From positions 8,184,717 through 8,248,716 of the forward strand of contig JAQJVL010000002.1 of the NCBI GenBank assembly GCA_035578905.1: a stretch of DNA of 64,000 nt, written 5' to 3'. The notes beneath the pieces were generated by a model, which did no database searches, was not told the DNA's origin, and saw only the letters and a program-made list of their open reading frames with translations. Source of the DNA: Stictocephala bisonia (lineage: Eukaryota > Arthropoda > Insecta > Hemiptera > Membracidae). The position numbers and the translations under genes were made by a program. This document shows positions 45,361 to 56,443 of the stretch, piece after piece (positions within the stretch are counted from its first letter, which is position 1; the number at the start of each line of letters is the position of its first letter).

Positions 45361-45544
45361 TAATAATCACTATCGACAGATGTTAAAGATGAAAACGTAT
45401 TAAAAAATAGTACAAATCCATCCTGATTTATTGTTAAATAATCGCAGTTTATTGTTTGATATTTAAAAAGTTATTACAGTACAGTTTATAGTTTAAATCT
45501 AGGCCTCTGTTTTACAAACGAATGGTCCATATACTTCTTCATAG
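45361..45544. other. AT-rich, intron-like
   Basis: No feature apart from an acceptor-like CTTCTTCATAG at its end. Confidence 0.3.
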
Positions 45545-45711
45545 TAAGAAAAGAAGGAAGAAAAAGAAAGAAAACGAAAAAACGGTCACACAACAGATAA
45601 GAAATTACTACGGTTATTCTTCAAGTGACACTTTGGAATCTCCACGTACAAGTCATCGGGGTGCTGTGATGTCACCAGATTTGACAGAAGAAAGTGCTAT
45701 GACATCCAGAG
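45545..45711 (+). CDS. Possible internal exon encoding a K/R-rich, Ser-rich tail
   Basis: The acceptor ATACTTCTTCATAG ends at 45544 and the donor CCAGAG|GTAGATGAG starts at 45712. One frame only is open. After a cluster of Lys/Arg (KKRRKKKK) it encodes a Ser/Thr-rich stretch with NYYGYSSSDTLESPRTSHRG and MSPDLTEESAM. Balanced amino-acid use of this kind is unlike the AT-driven frames elsewhere and suits a cytoplasmic region. If unspliced at 45712 it stops at TGA (45717-45719). Entry phase 2 would accept the exit phase of 12791-12963. No family recognised. Confidence 0.4.
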
Positions 45712-46257
45712 GTAGATGAGACTAAATCACGTGACGTAATCATTTTGTCAATGGTCTCTATTGTGACGTCATCGTGTATTGTGTTTTGTTCTGTGCAATT
45801 TCACAATTACCCTCGTTACAGGGTTCACTATTATAATAAGGCTGGACATATTACGACCTGCGTGTTATATTTAGTGCATATAAGGGGTTTCAGCAGTGGA
45901 GAAGTAACGTTCCACCGCTCCACCATATTGCGGCCGTGACTAACTGCCACCTTCAAGTTCCGCAATATTGTTTAGTTGTAAAAAATAACGGTGTTGAATT
46001 GTACAAGCTCGATTTATTATTACTTTCTGTTTACATCTAAATTCATTGAGATATTGTTTTATAATTGTTGTTTGAATACTAAATAATGATCCAATTCAAT
46101 TATTGTTCTAAGCTTGAATATTTAGTGTTGATCAAACCAAACAATGGTCCCTGCTGCTGATGACGTAATGGGCGGGGCTGTCTATTAGGCTGTCAGCAGG
46201 TGACATACCACCTACCAATTATTAGGTTGACTTGGCAACTATTAAATGGAATTACAT
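45712..46257. promoter_or_regulatory. CRE/E-box-rich segment
   Basis: TCACGTGACGTAATC (45726-45740) combines an E-box and an ATF-like half. GTGACGTCATCG is at 45762-45773, and ATGACGTAATGGG at 46159-46171. GC is locally raised. This could be a regulatory segment, but no start site or frame is tied to it. The 64-codon frame at 45745-45939 has no domain. Confidence 0.25.
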
Positions 46258-46395
46258 AGGAGATTCACCTTCTACTGTACTGATTCGCCCCCTTACTATG
46301 TCTGAATAAGTTCCTTGCACAGATCAATAGTCTATGGGTAACGGGCAGAGTAAGGTTTTGAAGGAGATCGGCCTCTCCTTAAAAAAAAATAAAGT
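46258..46395 (+). mobile_element. SINE S1, 3' half
   Basis: AGATTCACCTTCTACTGTAC, GATTCGCCCCCTTACTATGT, CACAGATCAATAGTCTATGG, GGAGATCGGCCTCTCCTTAA plus poly-A. The head is absent. Confidence 0.85.
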
Positions 46396-47088
46396 ATTTA
46401 CAGAATGTAAAACTAAAAGAATTGTATATGTACTGTATACTGTAATTGTATATGTATTTATTTTGTTATATAATATCTATAATATGGCTTAATTTGTTTT
46501 CATCCTATTATTATACTAATTCCTCCCCAACTACTGAGAGTAAACTATAAACTCAGATTTATTAATAATTACAATTTTCCGTTAAAAAAAAAATAGATGT
46601 CTTCAAAATCCGTCAACTTATCTACCTGAGTGGCTATTATCATTAAACCTCCACCTTGGCAACTTGGCACTGACCACTCGAGCATGCCGGAAATGGTAAA
46701 ATATGTACCGTCATGACAGCGAGGTTAGCGAGTACATTCACACCTGGACATGCCACCTCTTTAAGACACCAATTAAATTTGAACATTTTAATCATTTAAT
46801 TATTCTTGAAATTAAATGGTTCTTGTGCTTAAACATTTTTTAGACTTTTATTGTAAAACTTACTAACCCGTTTACATGGGCCTTCGGGCCTGTCCAATAA
46901 CATTTTTGAACAAGTGAATTACCTATTTAGCTCAGTTAGAGATTAAAACCAAGGACGATGTACTCCTCACTCCGAAGCCTCAGCCACTGGGACTCAACAC
47001 CGGTAGTGTTTTATACTCATTGTTTAAATAAAAATTACAGTTTGATAGTTTCGTTGTTTATACACTGAAATATTTTTTACTATTTGGC
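46396..47088. other. Spacer
   Basis: AT-rich. 46640-46760 is a little richer in GC with no frame. Confidence 0.4.
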
Positions 47089-47152
47089 GGCATCAGTAGC
47101 GCAGTGCTGTAACCCAGCTACATAGATACAAAGTGTCGTGGAGATTGTGTGC
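47089..47152 (+). repeat. S2 head fragment
   Basis: CATCAGTAGCGCAGTGCTGT, AACCCAGCTACATAG, CAAAGTGTCGTGGAGATTGT: the first ~60 bp of S2, truncated at the 3' side. Confidence 0.7.
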
Positions 47153-47239
47153 GAATTTATTTTGTCGTAGTATTGTGTGCGAAATACTGGTTTATCGTTT
47201 AATTTCAATATATACAATAAGTATTTATATATACATTTG

Positions 47240-47585
47240 TAATTTTATAATAATACTAGCTGAAACCGCTTCCGGTTTTCTGTTGCTCGTTCTGGTTTTA
47301 ATATTAGGGATGCAGTGTTTTACTGTAGTTGTTAGAAAAATATTTTATTTTTTCTTAAATAAAGTAAATCACATTCGTTTTCATAAATAAACAGTCAACA
47401 GGTACAGTAATTAAGTACTTAGAAAATATGATTTGGACATAAATACATAATAAATCAGCTGGTTACAGTAGCAATTTTTCAACACTGACATTTATTTTCA
47501 TTTATGAAATGAAAGTAGTTCGGAAAATGCTTGAAATTCCCTGTTCCTGTTTGCAAGTTTAGGAACTAAATATATAAAAACACTC
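47240..47585 (+). repeat. Dispersed repeat R5, copy 1
   Basis: TTAGGGATGCAGTGTTTTAC, TGTAGTTGTTAGAAAAAT and AAAATGCTTGAAATTCCCTG, with GTTTAGGAACTAAATATATA, match 51990-52165 in inverse orientation. The start, ACTAGCTGAAACCGCTTCCGG, resembles a common left end of insect non-autonomous repeats. Confidence 0.6.
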
Positions 47586-47820
47586 TTCTGTATATACATG
47601 GAATGTTGTGTAAAAAGCTCAAGTGTATCCATTCACTACTTTACGAGTAGTGTGTACACAAACGTACGGATGGCTGATTTTTATATGTAAAGATATTGAA
47701 ATTAACTTAACCATATTTACCACTTTAGATGTAAATTGGTTGCTAAAAGATACTATCGCAGTGCACATGGTATTATGTGATAGAATATATCATATACCAA
47801 GTGAAATATAAGAAAGACTA
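47586..47820. other. Spacer
   Basis: A 62-codon frame at 47623-47811 has no domain or context. Confidence 0.3.
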
Positions 47821-48140
47821 TTTGAACTATTTGTCTGACACAAAACAGACAACTGTAAATTCACAAAACGGCGACGTGTTTTCAAACTCGCTGAGATTCC
47901 GTGAGAACGTCCCTGGGAGGAACGTCTTCTCCAGGTTCTCGTAGTTATCCTTTATGTAAAGGCTTCCTTTTTTTTCTTCTGGAGGCCACGGAGGACCGGA
48001 AGATCTCCCAAAATGATAGGCCACGGAGGACCGGAAGATCTCCCAAAATGATGGACGTGTGGAGAAAGTGACAAGCGTCCGTTTGCCAAACACGCCTCAA
48101 ATTGTTTCCGTTCAATTAGTCGATGTTAACTGAAGGGGAG
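47821..48140 (-). other. GC-rich segment with 35-bp duplication
   Basis: AGGCCACGGAGGACCGGAAG plus ATCTCCCAAAATGAT occurs twice in tandem (about 47981-48052). The minus strand is open for 88 codons (48093-47827), with a Pro-rich SSGPPWPPEEKKGSLYIKD. Because 35 is not a multiple of three, the duplicate is read in another frame, so at most one copy was ever coding. Unknown. Confidence 0.3.
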
Positions 48141-48287
48141 ATGTGCTCGCACGTGCTTGCAGTTCTCTCATTTCTGTGGTATGGGCTAATTTTGTCTGCA
48201 AGAGTTTGAAACTAGAACATTTTTCGTAGATTTTAAGTTAATCATCAAGAATATCTCCCTGCCTTATTGGATTTGGTTGGGAGAGAA

Positions 48288-48708
48288 TACAGGGTGATTC
48301 TTTTAAAACGCAACCATATTTAAAGTACAGAAAATTAAGGTTTAAGATAATTACAAGTTCATATGTTGGTAGCCCTGGTTCTTTTTCTTCCTTGGCTATC
48401 AGCTGATTTACGTTGTGGCATTTTTGTTCACTTTATTTGGATTTCGTGCAATATCATTAAGTTGAGTTTAGAAACATGGTTTTGAGCAAACTTTAAAAAA
48501 GATGTCCAAGAATTTACTAAAGATGGCAGAATGTTGTATAAATGCTAATGGTGGTTTGTTCGAACACTAAACATAAACAAAAACATCATTAAAGTCATGT
48601 AAATAGTAGTAATAAATGTTAATAGTAATAAAATGTGTTGTAGATATATGTTTTGCTTGTGATTTTTATTTCAAACCATTGGTTGCGTTTTAAAAGAAAC
48701 ACCCTTTA
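48288..48708. mobile_element. 417-bp Tc1/mariner-like MITE
   Basis: Left CAGGGTGATTCTTTTAAAAC with GCAACCA, right the inverse of AAGGGTGTTTCTTTTAAAAC with GCAACC. TA is on both sides (48288-48289 and 48707-48708). TIRs are about 27 bp. The interior is AT-rich and non-coding. Sequence differs from M1, so this is a separate family. Confidence 0.85.
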
Positions 48709-48729
48709 CTTCCATCTCCTCACATTTAG

Positions 48730-48880
48730 TCCTGGTAGTGCTTGGGCAGAGGAGCCTTCAAAAGACGCCAATAGTGAAGGCATTTTACGCATAAAACTAC
48801 CCCATTTTTCTGTTGGATGGGTGGGCGGCACATCATATACAATCAATACAAACCCCAATAAAATTACTGTCATTGGTTAA
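48730..48880 (+). CDS. Possible terminal exon
   Basis: An acceptor-like CCATCTCCTCACATTTAG ends at 48729. The frame entered in phase 2 is open for 50 codons to TAA at 48878-48880, followed within 2 bp by AATAAA (48882-48887). The peptide has a charged start (WAEEPSKDANSEGILRIKL) and a Gly/Thr-rich end (GWVGGTSYTINTNPNKI), of unbiased composition. The frame also runs upstream into the MITE, so a splice is needed for this reading. The polyadenylation signal is unusually close. No family recognised. Confidence 0.3.
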
Positions 48881-48888
48881 TAATAAAG

Positions 48889-49197
48889 GAAATTTTTTAA
48901 CTTTTTTTTAAACATTAAACATTTTACTCTCAACATTTCGCAAGAATACTTTTGTCGGTATACCTTATTGCAACAGCTGTACTAGACACATTCTCACTTT
49001 AATCTAACTGTAATCTACTGAATAAATGATAAGTCTCAGGATCATTGTCATTGTATCTTTAAAACAAACAAATGCGCTAATATTTCACTACTTGCAATTC
49101 CCATGGCACAAATCCTGTGGGAACTTTTTTCCCGCCATTCATTGGCAACAACTTGTATTTCTTTCGTCTATGAATCATACATGAAACCAAGAAACAA
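48889..49197. other. Spacer
   Basis: No feature. Confidence 0.35.
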
Positions 49198-49485
49198 TCG
49201 ACGGTCCAAGGCAATGCATTTGCTGTAGACAGCAACCAGTGCTTATATCTAACGGTGTTTGGTTTTAAATAAACGCTCGGATGATTGTTTGGCGTACTAG
49301 CTCAACTATTGGTCACTTCAAGGTGTACTGGAGAGAAACAGAGAGGGATGAAGATATAGAGGGTGCTCGCTGGCGCTACCTTTGAAAACGGAACATGAAC
49401 TAATTTCAAGGAACAAGAAAACCTACTTCTAGGAACCATTATGAGCAGAGAGACTTCTTGTTTCTATTGTCAATGATGGAATACT
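49198..49485. repeat. Dispersed repeat R2, copy 2
   Basis: GTCCAAGGCAATGCATTTGC, ATATCTAACGGTGTTTGG, TTTAAATAAACGCTC, GGCGTACTAGCTCAACTATT and ATTATGAGCAGAGAGACTTC align with 15061-15350. Confidence 0.65.
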
Positions 49486-50311
49486 CGCTCCTGCTCTAAT
49501 GGACAGATTGTTAAAATATCGGTCAGTGAATTGTAATGTAACTACCGTACTATCTTCGTTCGTAGCTCTGGAGCCTGTAGGAACATTCTAGCTGAATTAG
49601 TTGGTTTACAATGGAGCTATTTTTGATAATATCTGTGACTCAAACGTCATTTTTTAAATATCAGAATTCCACACATTGTTAAAATAAAATATAAGTTGAT
49701 TAGTATGTAGCGAGTTGAAAACAATTACACGGTTATCGTAGTAATTATTAAAAATAATTTAATTGTTGACATGGAGTAAGTAACTGATGTAGTAATATGG
49801 TATTGAAAAAATCTAGTGAGCACTATTTGGAAAATGTGGTGTTAGTGATATAGGACGATAGTTTTGAAAATAAAACAGTTTCATTTCTTTAATTTTGAAA
49901 TATTATGTAAACCCATTTATTCGCTTGACACACAATAATTTACTGACAGTGTACTAAGTGCTATTTTATTACACAAAATATATTTAATTGTGAAACTACG
50001 TCGGGAAAAAAATAACAAAAGTTAAAAAAAGAAATGGGAAGTATAGTAGAAACTGGGTTATTAAAAAATAACCCTGGGCTACTTTCATTTATTTAATCTG
50101 AGAAATTCAACCTTTATAATAACTAAATTTTAGGAATTTAAGCCGGCATCCCAATATCACTGAACAAAGTATGGTTATCCATCACTGAATCAATTTTGCA
50201 ATACAGTACCAATAGTTGCCGTTTTAAACTATTTAAGTATACGTACATTGGAAACGGCTAATATTACGGGGAAAATGCAAAAGATAAATTATTAATAATA
50301 ATTATTATTAT
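49486..50311. other. AT-rich spacer
   Basis: Ends in an ATTATTATTATTATTA microsatellite (50297-50314), which is the A-rich tail of the S2 fragment that follows. Confidence 0.45.
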
Positions 50312-50466
50312 TATTAAGACGCCGATCGTCAAGATATGGTCAAATATAAGGGTCGAATGAGTGTGATGAATGTAAATGAATGAGTGTAGTCATTGTTACT
50401 AACTAAGGTTGACTGATCCTCAGAAAGAGATATTTATCGATAACCCAATAGCTAGGGCAATAGTGT
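50312..50466 (-). repeat. SINE-like S2, 3' part
   Basis: In plus orientation: AAGACGCCGATCGTCAAGAT, GAATGAGTGTAGTCATTGTT, CCCAATAGCTAGGGCAATAG. Truncated at the 5' side. Confidence 0.75.
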
Positions 50467-51105
50467 TCTATAAGAAAAAATTAAGCTGTCCTCAATTTGA
50501 AAAATGTTGGATCTTTATAAAGTCACTTAATCCGTACTTTTATCGATGAGGAAAAGTAGGTGAAGTTCCCAATTCTAAGTTTTTTTTTCATCTCAGCGGG
50601 ATGGCACGCTTAAAATTAGTATATGACAAATACCGTTGTGTCCCGTACAACCACTCAGGTTCGATCCCCCCCCCCTCCAGTATATAAGTACCCGCAGTGA
50701 ATACGTAACATAGGCTACACTTGTGGAGCTGAAGAGGAAGAAACGTTAAGAGCTGTTCTCACGCAAGTGGGTCAGCGCTGTAATTATGCGGGAATTAACA
50801 GGTGGGAAAACGTTGCAAGGGGTGGGGGGAGGTTCATCAATACATAACACGTGTTGCTCAACTTGTGGGGTGCAGTGGTCAATGACACAACAGCTGATGG
50901 TCGCCGGAAGCTAACAGTAGTGTCCGGAAACAGATTACCGCTATTGTTGCTCCACTAGAATGTCGCCTCTGCTTGCAATCTAGTGGCAAGGAAGCTGCGG
51001 CTCCGATTGGTCAAGGGTTAGAAAACGTAAATTCGACCGGAAACAAACATTATTTTCAACCAGAAAGCTGAAGAGGTTTGAATTTCAATGTGACCCACGT
51101 TGTTA
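50467..51105. other. GC-richer segment with TATA-like word
   Basis: CAGTATATAAGTACC at 50678-50692 is a good TATA box and a CAGTG initiator-like word follows at 50696. A run of C lies just upstream (50669-50679). No frame downstream is long enough to call a gene. It could be a relic LTR or promoter. Confidence 0.2.
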
Positions 51106-51200
51106 TATCGAAGTTTACGATTCGATATTTTCAATTCGATACTTACTATCGAATCGAATATTCGGTAAAATATTGGTTAGGTATATCGATAATTGTATTT
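51106..51200. repeat. TCGAAT/ATCGAT-rich patch
   Basis: TATATCGAAG, GATTCGATATTTTCAATTCG, ATACTTACTATCGAATCGAA, ATATCGATAATTG. Similar words fill the ends of the hAT-like element at 43615, so this may be a solo end. Confidence 0.4.
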
Positions 51201-51214
51201 ATTATTATTATTTA

Positions 51215-51425
51215 AATTACGTGGTTCGGATTCCACGTAAAGCTGTAGGTCCCTTAGTTGCCCTGGCTGTTGAGCTATTAATAAATTGCTCTTTCTGAAG
51301 AACAGTTGAACTCAGTTAGTAACCACACTACACTCATCCACACTCATCCTACACTCATATCATCATTTATATTCGCCTTAAAATACGCACAACGTTGTGT
51401 CGGCGTCTCATAAGTAAGACATAAT
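51215..51425 (+). mobile_element. SINE-like S2, 3' half
   Basis: ACGTGGTTCGGATTCCACGT, AAGCTGTAGGTCCCTTAGTT, GCCCTGGCTGTTGAGCTATT, then a tail with TATATTCGCCTTAAAATACG and GTCGGCGTCTCATAAGTAAG. Confidence 0.75.
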
Positions 51426-51985
51426 TTTTTGGTAAATATATTTTTTTAATTTGTATACGGAAGTAAAAATATTGAAAGTGATAATAATAATAAAATAATC
51501 TTACAATAATAAGCTATTAATTTTTACTTTTACATTCTTTTCTCATGGCTTCAGTTTGAAATGTCATTGAACGCTTCTAAGTATTAGTTACTATTGTTAT
51601 TATTGGCGTGAAATGTTCCAATATAATGTTTGTGTATCGCATACATTAATAGATCAAAATTGGCAACTAATACAAAGTTAAAACTATTAATATTTTTATT
51701 TATTTATTAATTTTTATTATTAATAAATAAATAAAAATTATAATTTGTTTTTTTATTCTATTCTTTACAGCTTTACAATTTATCTCCACATGTCATAAAT
51801 GTATTTTTACCTCTACTAATTTACCTATGGAGATGGTAGATTTTGAGTTTAAAATGTTACAATTTACGTACATCTATTGTACTTCAATTAGGAATTAAAT
51901 AATCTAAGTATTCAATAAAACTTCCAAATATTTTTGTAGTCAAAACTCAAAAATATTTTTTCACTTGAAATTCGTACATAACGTT
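51426..51985. other. AT-rich spacer with palindrome
   Basis: 51688-51741 holds an AT palindrome (TTTTTATTTATTTATTAATT and its inverse). Nothing else. Confidence 0.45.
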
Positions 51986-51989
51986 GCAT

Positions 51990-52165
51990 TTATTTTATAT
52001 ACTTAGTTCCTAAAATTGTAAACGGAGTCAGAGAATTTCAAGCATTTCCCGACCTACGTATATTTCAAAAATGAAAAATAGGTCAAGTAAAATCAGAAGT
52101 CAACCTAAAGTTATTTATAAATTTGTTTGTTTTTCTAACAACTACAGTGACATATTGCACCCCTA
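51990..52165 (-). repeat. Dispersed repeat R5, copy 2
   Basis: Inverse of 47310-47585: TATATACTTAGTTCCTAAAA, AATTTCAAGCATTTCCCGAC, CTAACAACTACAGTGACATA. Confidence 0.6.
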
Positions 52166-52185
52166 ATAGTTACTATCACATTTTC

Positions 52186-52410
52186 TTTAAGGAGAGGCCG
52201 ATCTCCTTCTTAACCTTACTCTGCCCATTCCTCATAGACTATTGTCTGTGCGAGGAAGTTATTCAGACAGAGTAAGGGGGCGAGCCAGTAAAGTAAACGG
52301 TGAATATTACTGATAAATCTTTAAGTCTAGGCCGGATTCTAACCAGCGTTATCTCTAACCCAAGCTCAAAGTCCTGACGCTTTAGACCGCTCGGCCACAG
52401 ACTAAGCCAA
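52186..52410 (-). mobile_element. SINE S1, full-length dispersed copy
   Basis: Minus strand: box A TGGCCGAGCGGTCTAAAGCG (inverse of 52377-52396), CCAGACTTTGAGC-type middle, box B region decayed, CAGTAATATTCACCGTTTAC, TCTGAATAACTTCCTCGCAC, GGAGATCGGCCTCTCCTTAA at the end. This is the most complete unit outside the satellite. Confidence 0.88.
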
Positions 52411-53124
52411 AGCCAAGTATGGCCGGGTTTAGTTAGTATTAATATTAATTACATACGCACGTGTGTATACATGTATACAAGTATATACATAAATACTTAG
52501 TATAGTATTTATAGTTAAATACTAGATTACAAAAAAATTATGAATTGTAGTTAAACTATAAACCAGTATTTAAATAACTATAAATATATAACTCTGATAA
52601 ACATTATTCAATAATTAAAAAAAACACACACACACACATAATGACACTATTATGACATTACATTCAAGCTCAAATACCAATTCGTATATAAATACATTGT
52701 AAATTTTTATTTATTATTTCTCTGTATTTTTTATGTAATAAAGCTTTTTATTAGATTCATTATAAATTTACTGATAATGAAGAAAAAATGTTATGTAAAT
52801 TAAACAAAATTAAAAACAGAAGCGAAAAAGTGCATATAACTTTACAACATGATATTCGTTTAATTTTTCATAAAAAATTTCAAAGAAACAGAAAAAATAT
52901 TGGAGTAACTTATAGATGAGAGATTTAACTTCATATGTAAAACATTATTTTTTTAACAATTTTCCCCTTCCCGAAAGGTAAAAATAACAACTGTTACTGT
53001 ATGAATCTACTTTAAAACATAAGATTAAATAATGTATTTCGTTGGTTAGTTTTTTTATTATATGAAAATTGAATATTGATGCACAGCAATTTTTACAAGC
53101 GATTCAAGGGGCTGTTTCACCCCA
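52411..53124. other. AT-rich spacer
   Basis: Contains ACACACACACACA (52625-52637). No gene. Confidence 0.45.
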
Positions 53125-53476
53125 CAAAAAACGGCCAAAACATGGATTTCAGTTTCAAGGATTCAGTCTGTAAAAATGATCGTATCGCAACACTTGAGTG
53201 CCATTTTGTACGTGAAGAACTTTTCTAGTGGACAATATTTTTACTTTTGTAAAACAGTCAGTATTGTTGTATATATTTTAGTTAAATTACGTGAAACTTT
53301 AAATGTAATTCCAATAATTTTAAATAACAAAAACTCATAATAACAACTTATGTTCACTAGATTTTAGGTTTAATAATCAATAATCACACAGTGTTCACTA
53401 TAGCTCATTATTTCAATAAACATTAACCCCATGTTTATTACATGGCTGTTGACTTGCCAGCGGGGAAACGGCCACC
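53125..53476 (+). repeat. Dispersed repeat R3, copy 3, interrupted by M2
   Basis: ATTTCAGTTTCAAGGATTCA, CTAGTGGACAATATTTTTAC, AGGTTTAATAATCAATAATC, GACTTGCCAGCGGGGAAACG, GCCACC, then TTAA and the MITE. R3 sequence should resume after 53873. Confidence 0.7.
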
Positions 53477-53873
53477 TTAAGTCTGTAGACCCTGTCGGCC
53501 ATTTTGATTTCAACCCATAAGAACGATGTTATTTACGAATCCATATTTTTTCGTTATTTATTGACCAAAATTTGTATATGAGGTGTCATTTTAAACGTTA
53601 TCATACTGCGTATTTTAATATTTTGAATAAATAAGCCTAGTTTTTAAAAATAGATGAAAATAAAAACTTCAAACTAAATATTTATATATTTTGTCTATAA
53701 AACTAATTATAAATTTGCAATTCCAACGCGCAATTACATTCTTGACAAAATTCAGTTTGTTTGGAAAAATCCATTTAAATTTAAATATGTGTGATCGTAT
53801 GTCCAGTTCAAAAACAACATTGTTCTTATGGGATTAAAACCAACAAATCCCGACAGCCTCTGCAGACCCTTAA
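53477..53873 (-). mobile_element. TTAA-flanked MITE M2, copy 2
   Basis: TTAA at 53477-53480 and 53870-53873. Ends GTCTGTAGACCCTGTCGGCC and the inverse of GACAGCCTCTGCAGACCC. The inner word TTTTAAACGTTATCATACTG is the inverse of a word in copy 1, so the two are in opposite orientation. Confidence 0.85.
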
Positions 53874-54959
53874 ATCTCAATGCAAAAGAGATTTAATTTA
53901 CTTATCCGTTCGCCCGTCCACAAACAATGAAATTAATATCCCTTCCTTTGTTAAGGCGTTGATAGGCAATTCAGACACTGTCGAGTGTGCGGGTGGTATT
54001 AGCGCCTTGTTGACCCTTGCTCAAAGACTATTTAGTTGGTTCTTCACGTATGCTATTTTGTTATATTTTTTAAACCGACTATTGGTCAAATCAATTTATT
54101 CCTGTTTATTTTTTATTACTTGTATTACATCGTTATTCTGACTCATAGTAAATAATATATTTTGATCGTATTGTCTGTTTCCATAAATAAGTCTTTTTCA
54201 TAGTAGACGATGCTCACTGTATGTTACTTGTTAACATATAACATATATTTTAATTATACCTTTTATTAAAAAAAGGACAAAATTTATATTGTTTCTACTG
54301 ATTCAATTAGTTGTAGTTCTTATATTTTTTATAATTTACTTGATTGATAAATATTATTTCTTCCTTATTGACATCTTTATGTTGGTTTTCATCTTATTTG
54401 GATCTTATTTTTAAATCAACAATGCTCTGTAAACATTGGCTTTTGTAAACATTTCATGCGGCCCGGAAATTCTCGAATTTTCCCTGATTAAAAGTTGTAT
54501 TCGTTTTTCTATATTCGTCTTCCCCGTTGTTATCGCTGTAAAAAATACCATTTTTTTCTTTTTTTAACTTAATTATATTTTATATTATAAATGTAGATGC
54601 CTTCAATAGGTGTTGCTAGCTATATCCTTGGTCGTAAATTATCTATTACCATTGTTTTTTAAGTATTTAGTTAGCTTCTTTCAAGGTGTTCTACCGGTTG
54701 TAATTATTTGATTTTAAATTATTTTTTATTTCTGATATTTCACTTTTCTAATTGTAAGGTATTTTAGGCTTATTTAAATTACCTTTTAAAGCTTCATCAA
54801 ACTTATAGTTCTTTATGACCTCTATCTAATCCATTTTTAAATTATTTATTACAAAGTAGCCTCGCGAAGCCAACTTGCTTCATTTAATGTTTTTGTTGCT
54901 ACCTATCTCTTAATTATTATATTACGTGACTAATTGTATTGTAAATTTACCACAGGTAA
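53874..54959. other. AT-rich spacer
   Basis: A frame over 53791-54141 straddles the MITE edge and has no domain. 54100-54950 is T-rich with nothing supportable. Confidence 0.4.
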
Positions 54960-55175
54960 TCAATCAGTGATGTGCAAAAAACAATAAGGAAGGACGAATG
55001 TTATAGAATTAAGAGTAGGAGGTGAAGGGCGTGGCAAGATACCACGAAGGATCCTCTTGTGGTAGTGGTCAGTGACGAACCACAAAAACCACTGACCTCT
55101 GGACACTTTCACAAATTTTTTTCCTGGATGAGGTGTATTTAGTATTTGAAATTGAGTGAAAAACAATTAAAATAA
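54960..55175. other. Unidentified segment with hairpin
   Basis: GGTCAGTG (55069-55076) pairs with CACTGACC (55091-55098). The minus strand is open over 54960-55166 with no recognised domain. Confidence 0.25.
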
Positions 55176-55680
55176 ATGATTCCAAAGAATTGGCACAAAC
55201 TTTCCCCATATCAAACGCGAAAATAAATAAAAAAATTGAAAATTACCAGTTTGATTTCCAAATATGTTTTTTTGCCATAACTTAAAAACTAGTCTATGTA
55301 TAGACATGCAATTTTTACTAAAATATTTAAAACTGTAATTCACATATTTTCTGAAAATTTAATCAAAATCTTTTGAGTCGTTTTTTTAATTATATTTTTG
55401 TATTTTTGCCCATAAAAACTAAAATTCTATAAAAGTGAAAAACTGTCTGGAGACATTGGCTAAATAAACATACATACCAAATTTCGTAAAAATGTATCGT
55501 TTGATCTCCAGCGAACTGCACACAGACAGGCATACATACAAACAGACACCAAGTTATTTTTTTCGAAAAAACAACTTTTTTGTTCAGGGGACCCTACAAC
55601 GGATTTTTAGACCAACTTGTAAACACATTTTTTTAACCATCACAATACTTTATACTAAAGCATATGTTAGAAAGTAAAAG
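55176..55680 (+). mobile_element. Dispersed element R4, copy 3 (core only)
   Basis: ATTCCAAAGAATTGGCACAA, TTTTGCCATAACTTAAAAAC, ACATACCAAATTTCGTAAAA, CTCCAGCGAACTGCACACAG, ACGGATTTTTAGACCAACTT match 21690-22215. This sets the core boundaries of R4. Confidence 0.8.
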
Positions 55681-55704
55681 TGCCAATTTTATATGAGAGC
55701 TAAT

Positions 55705-55848
55705 ATTATTTGGAAGAGCCGTTCACCAAGAAGTCAAAGCGTCAGGAATTTGTTTCGGAGCTAAACTAAGTCTGGATAAGGTCTATAGTCTATGGGGATT
55801 GGGCAGTTTAGAGAAAAAGGAGATCTGCCTCTCTCCTTAAAACCCTAA
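55705..55848 (+). mobile_element. SINE S1, internally deleted copy
   Basis: CAAAGCGTCAGGAATTTG (head), then a jump to AGTCTATGGGGATTGGGCAG and AAAGGAGATCTGCCTCTCTC. Confidence 0.65.
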
Positions 55849-56443
55849 AATAATGCTACTAAATATAAAATATTTTAAATAAATTTCACAAGTTTGATTT
55901 TCTTCTGTAATCATATAAGATGAGTCAAATATAATCTTTTTTTTTTCTAATAAACAACATGCATCTTTTTATATAAATATTTTCACTATAGCATATATTT
56001 TAATTGTTAGTTTTTATTATGCATAAATTGCTATAAAAACGAATAAAATTACTGTAAAGAGTGTTACTGTAGATTTCCAAATAGCACTTTATACGTTGTG
56101 AGACAATTTTAACGAATTGTAATATTCGTCTTTAGTTACAATAATTTCTATTTATAGAAATTTACGGGTAATTACGCATATATGATTTAATAAAATAAGA
56201 TACTATTATCACATAGTACAAATATTGCTAAATAGTAAAAGGCCAAGATTAGAAATATGAACGGTCATGAATAATGGCTGACAAATGAATATTAAAGAGT
56301 GTAGTCTTCGTTACTAATGAATATCTACTGGTAATCAAATATATGGGTTACAGCACTAAGCCAAAGTTTTGGCCATAAAATATTAAATCACATTAAATAA
56401 TGTACATTTGCTAGAATCGATAGTTTGTTATTTATTTTTTCAG
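55849..56443. other. AT-rich, includes an S2 scrap
   Basis: 56285-56365 has AGAGTGTAGTCTTCGTTACT and ATGGGTTACAGCACTAAGCC, the two ends of an inverted S2 with the middle missing. It ends in the TTTATTTTTTCAG acceptor. Confidence 0.35.

Noticed and set aside
50640..51060. LTR retrotransposon terminal repeat (TATA word, GC-rich)
   Set aside because: No second copy, no TG...CA ends with duplication, no primer-binding site or polypurine tract found.
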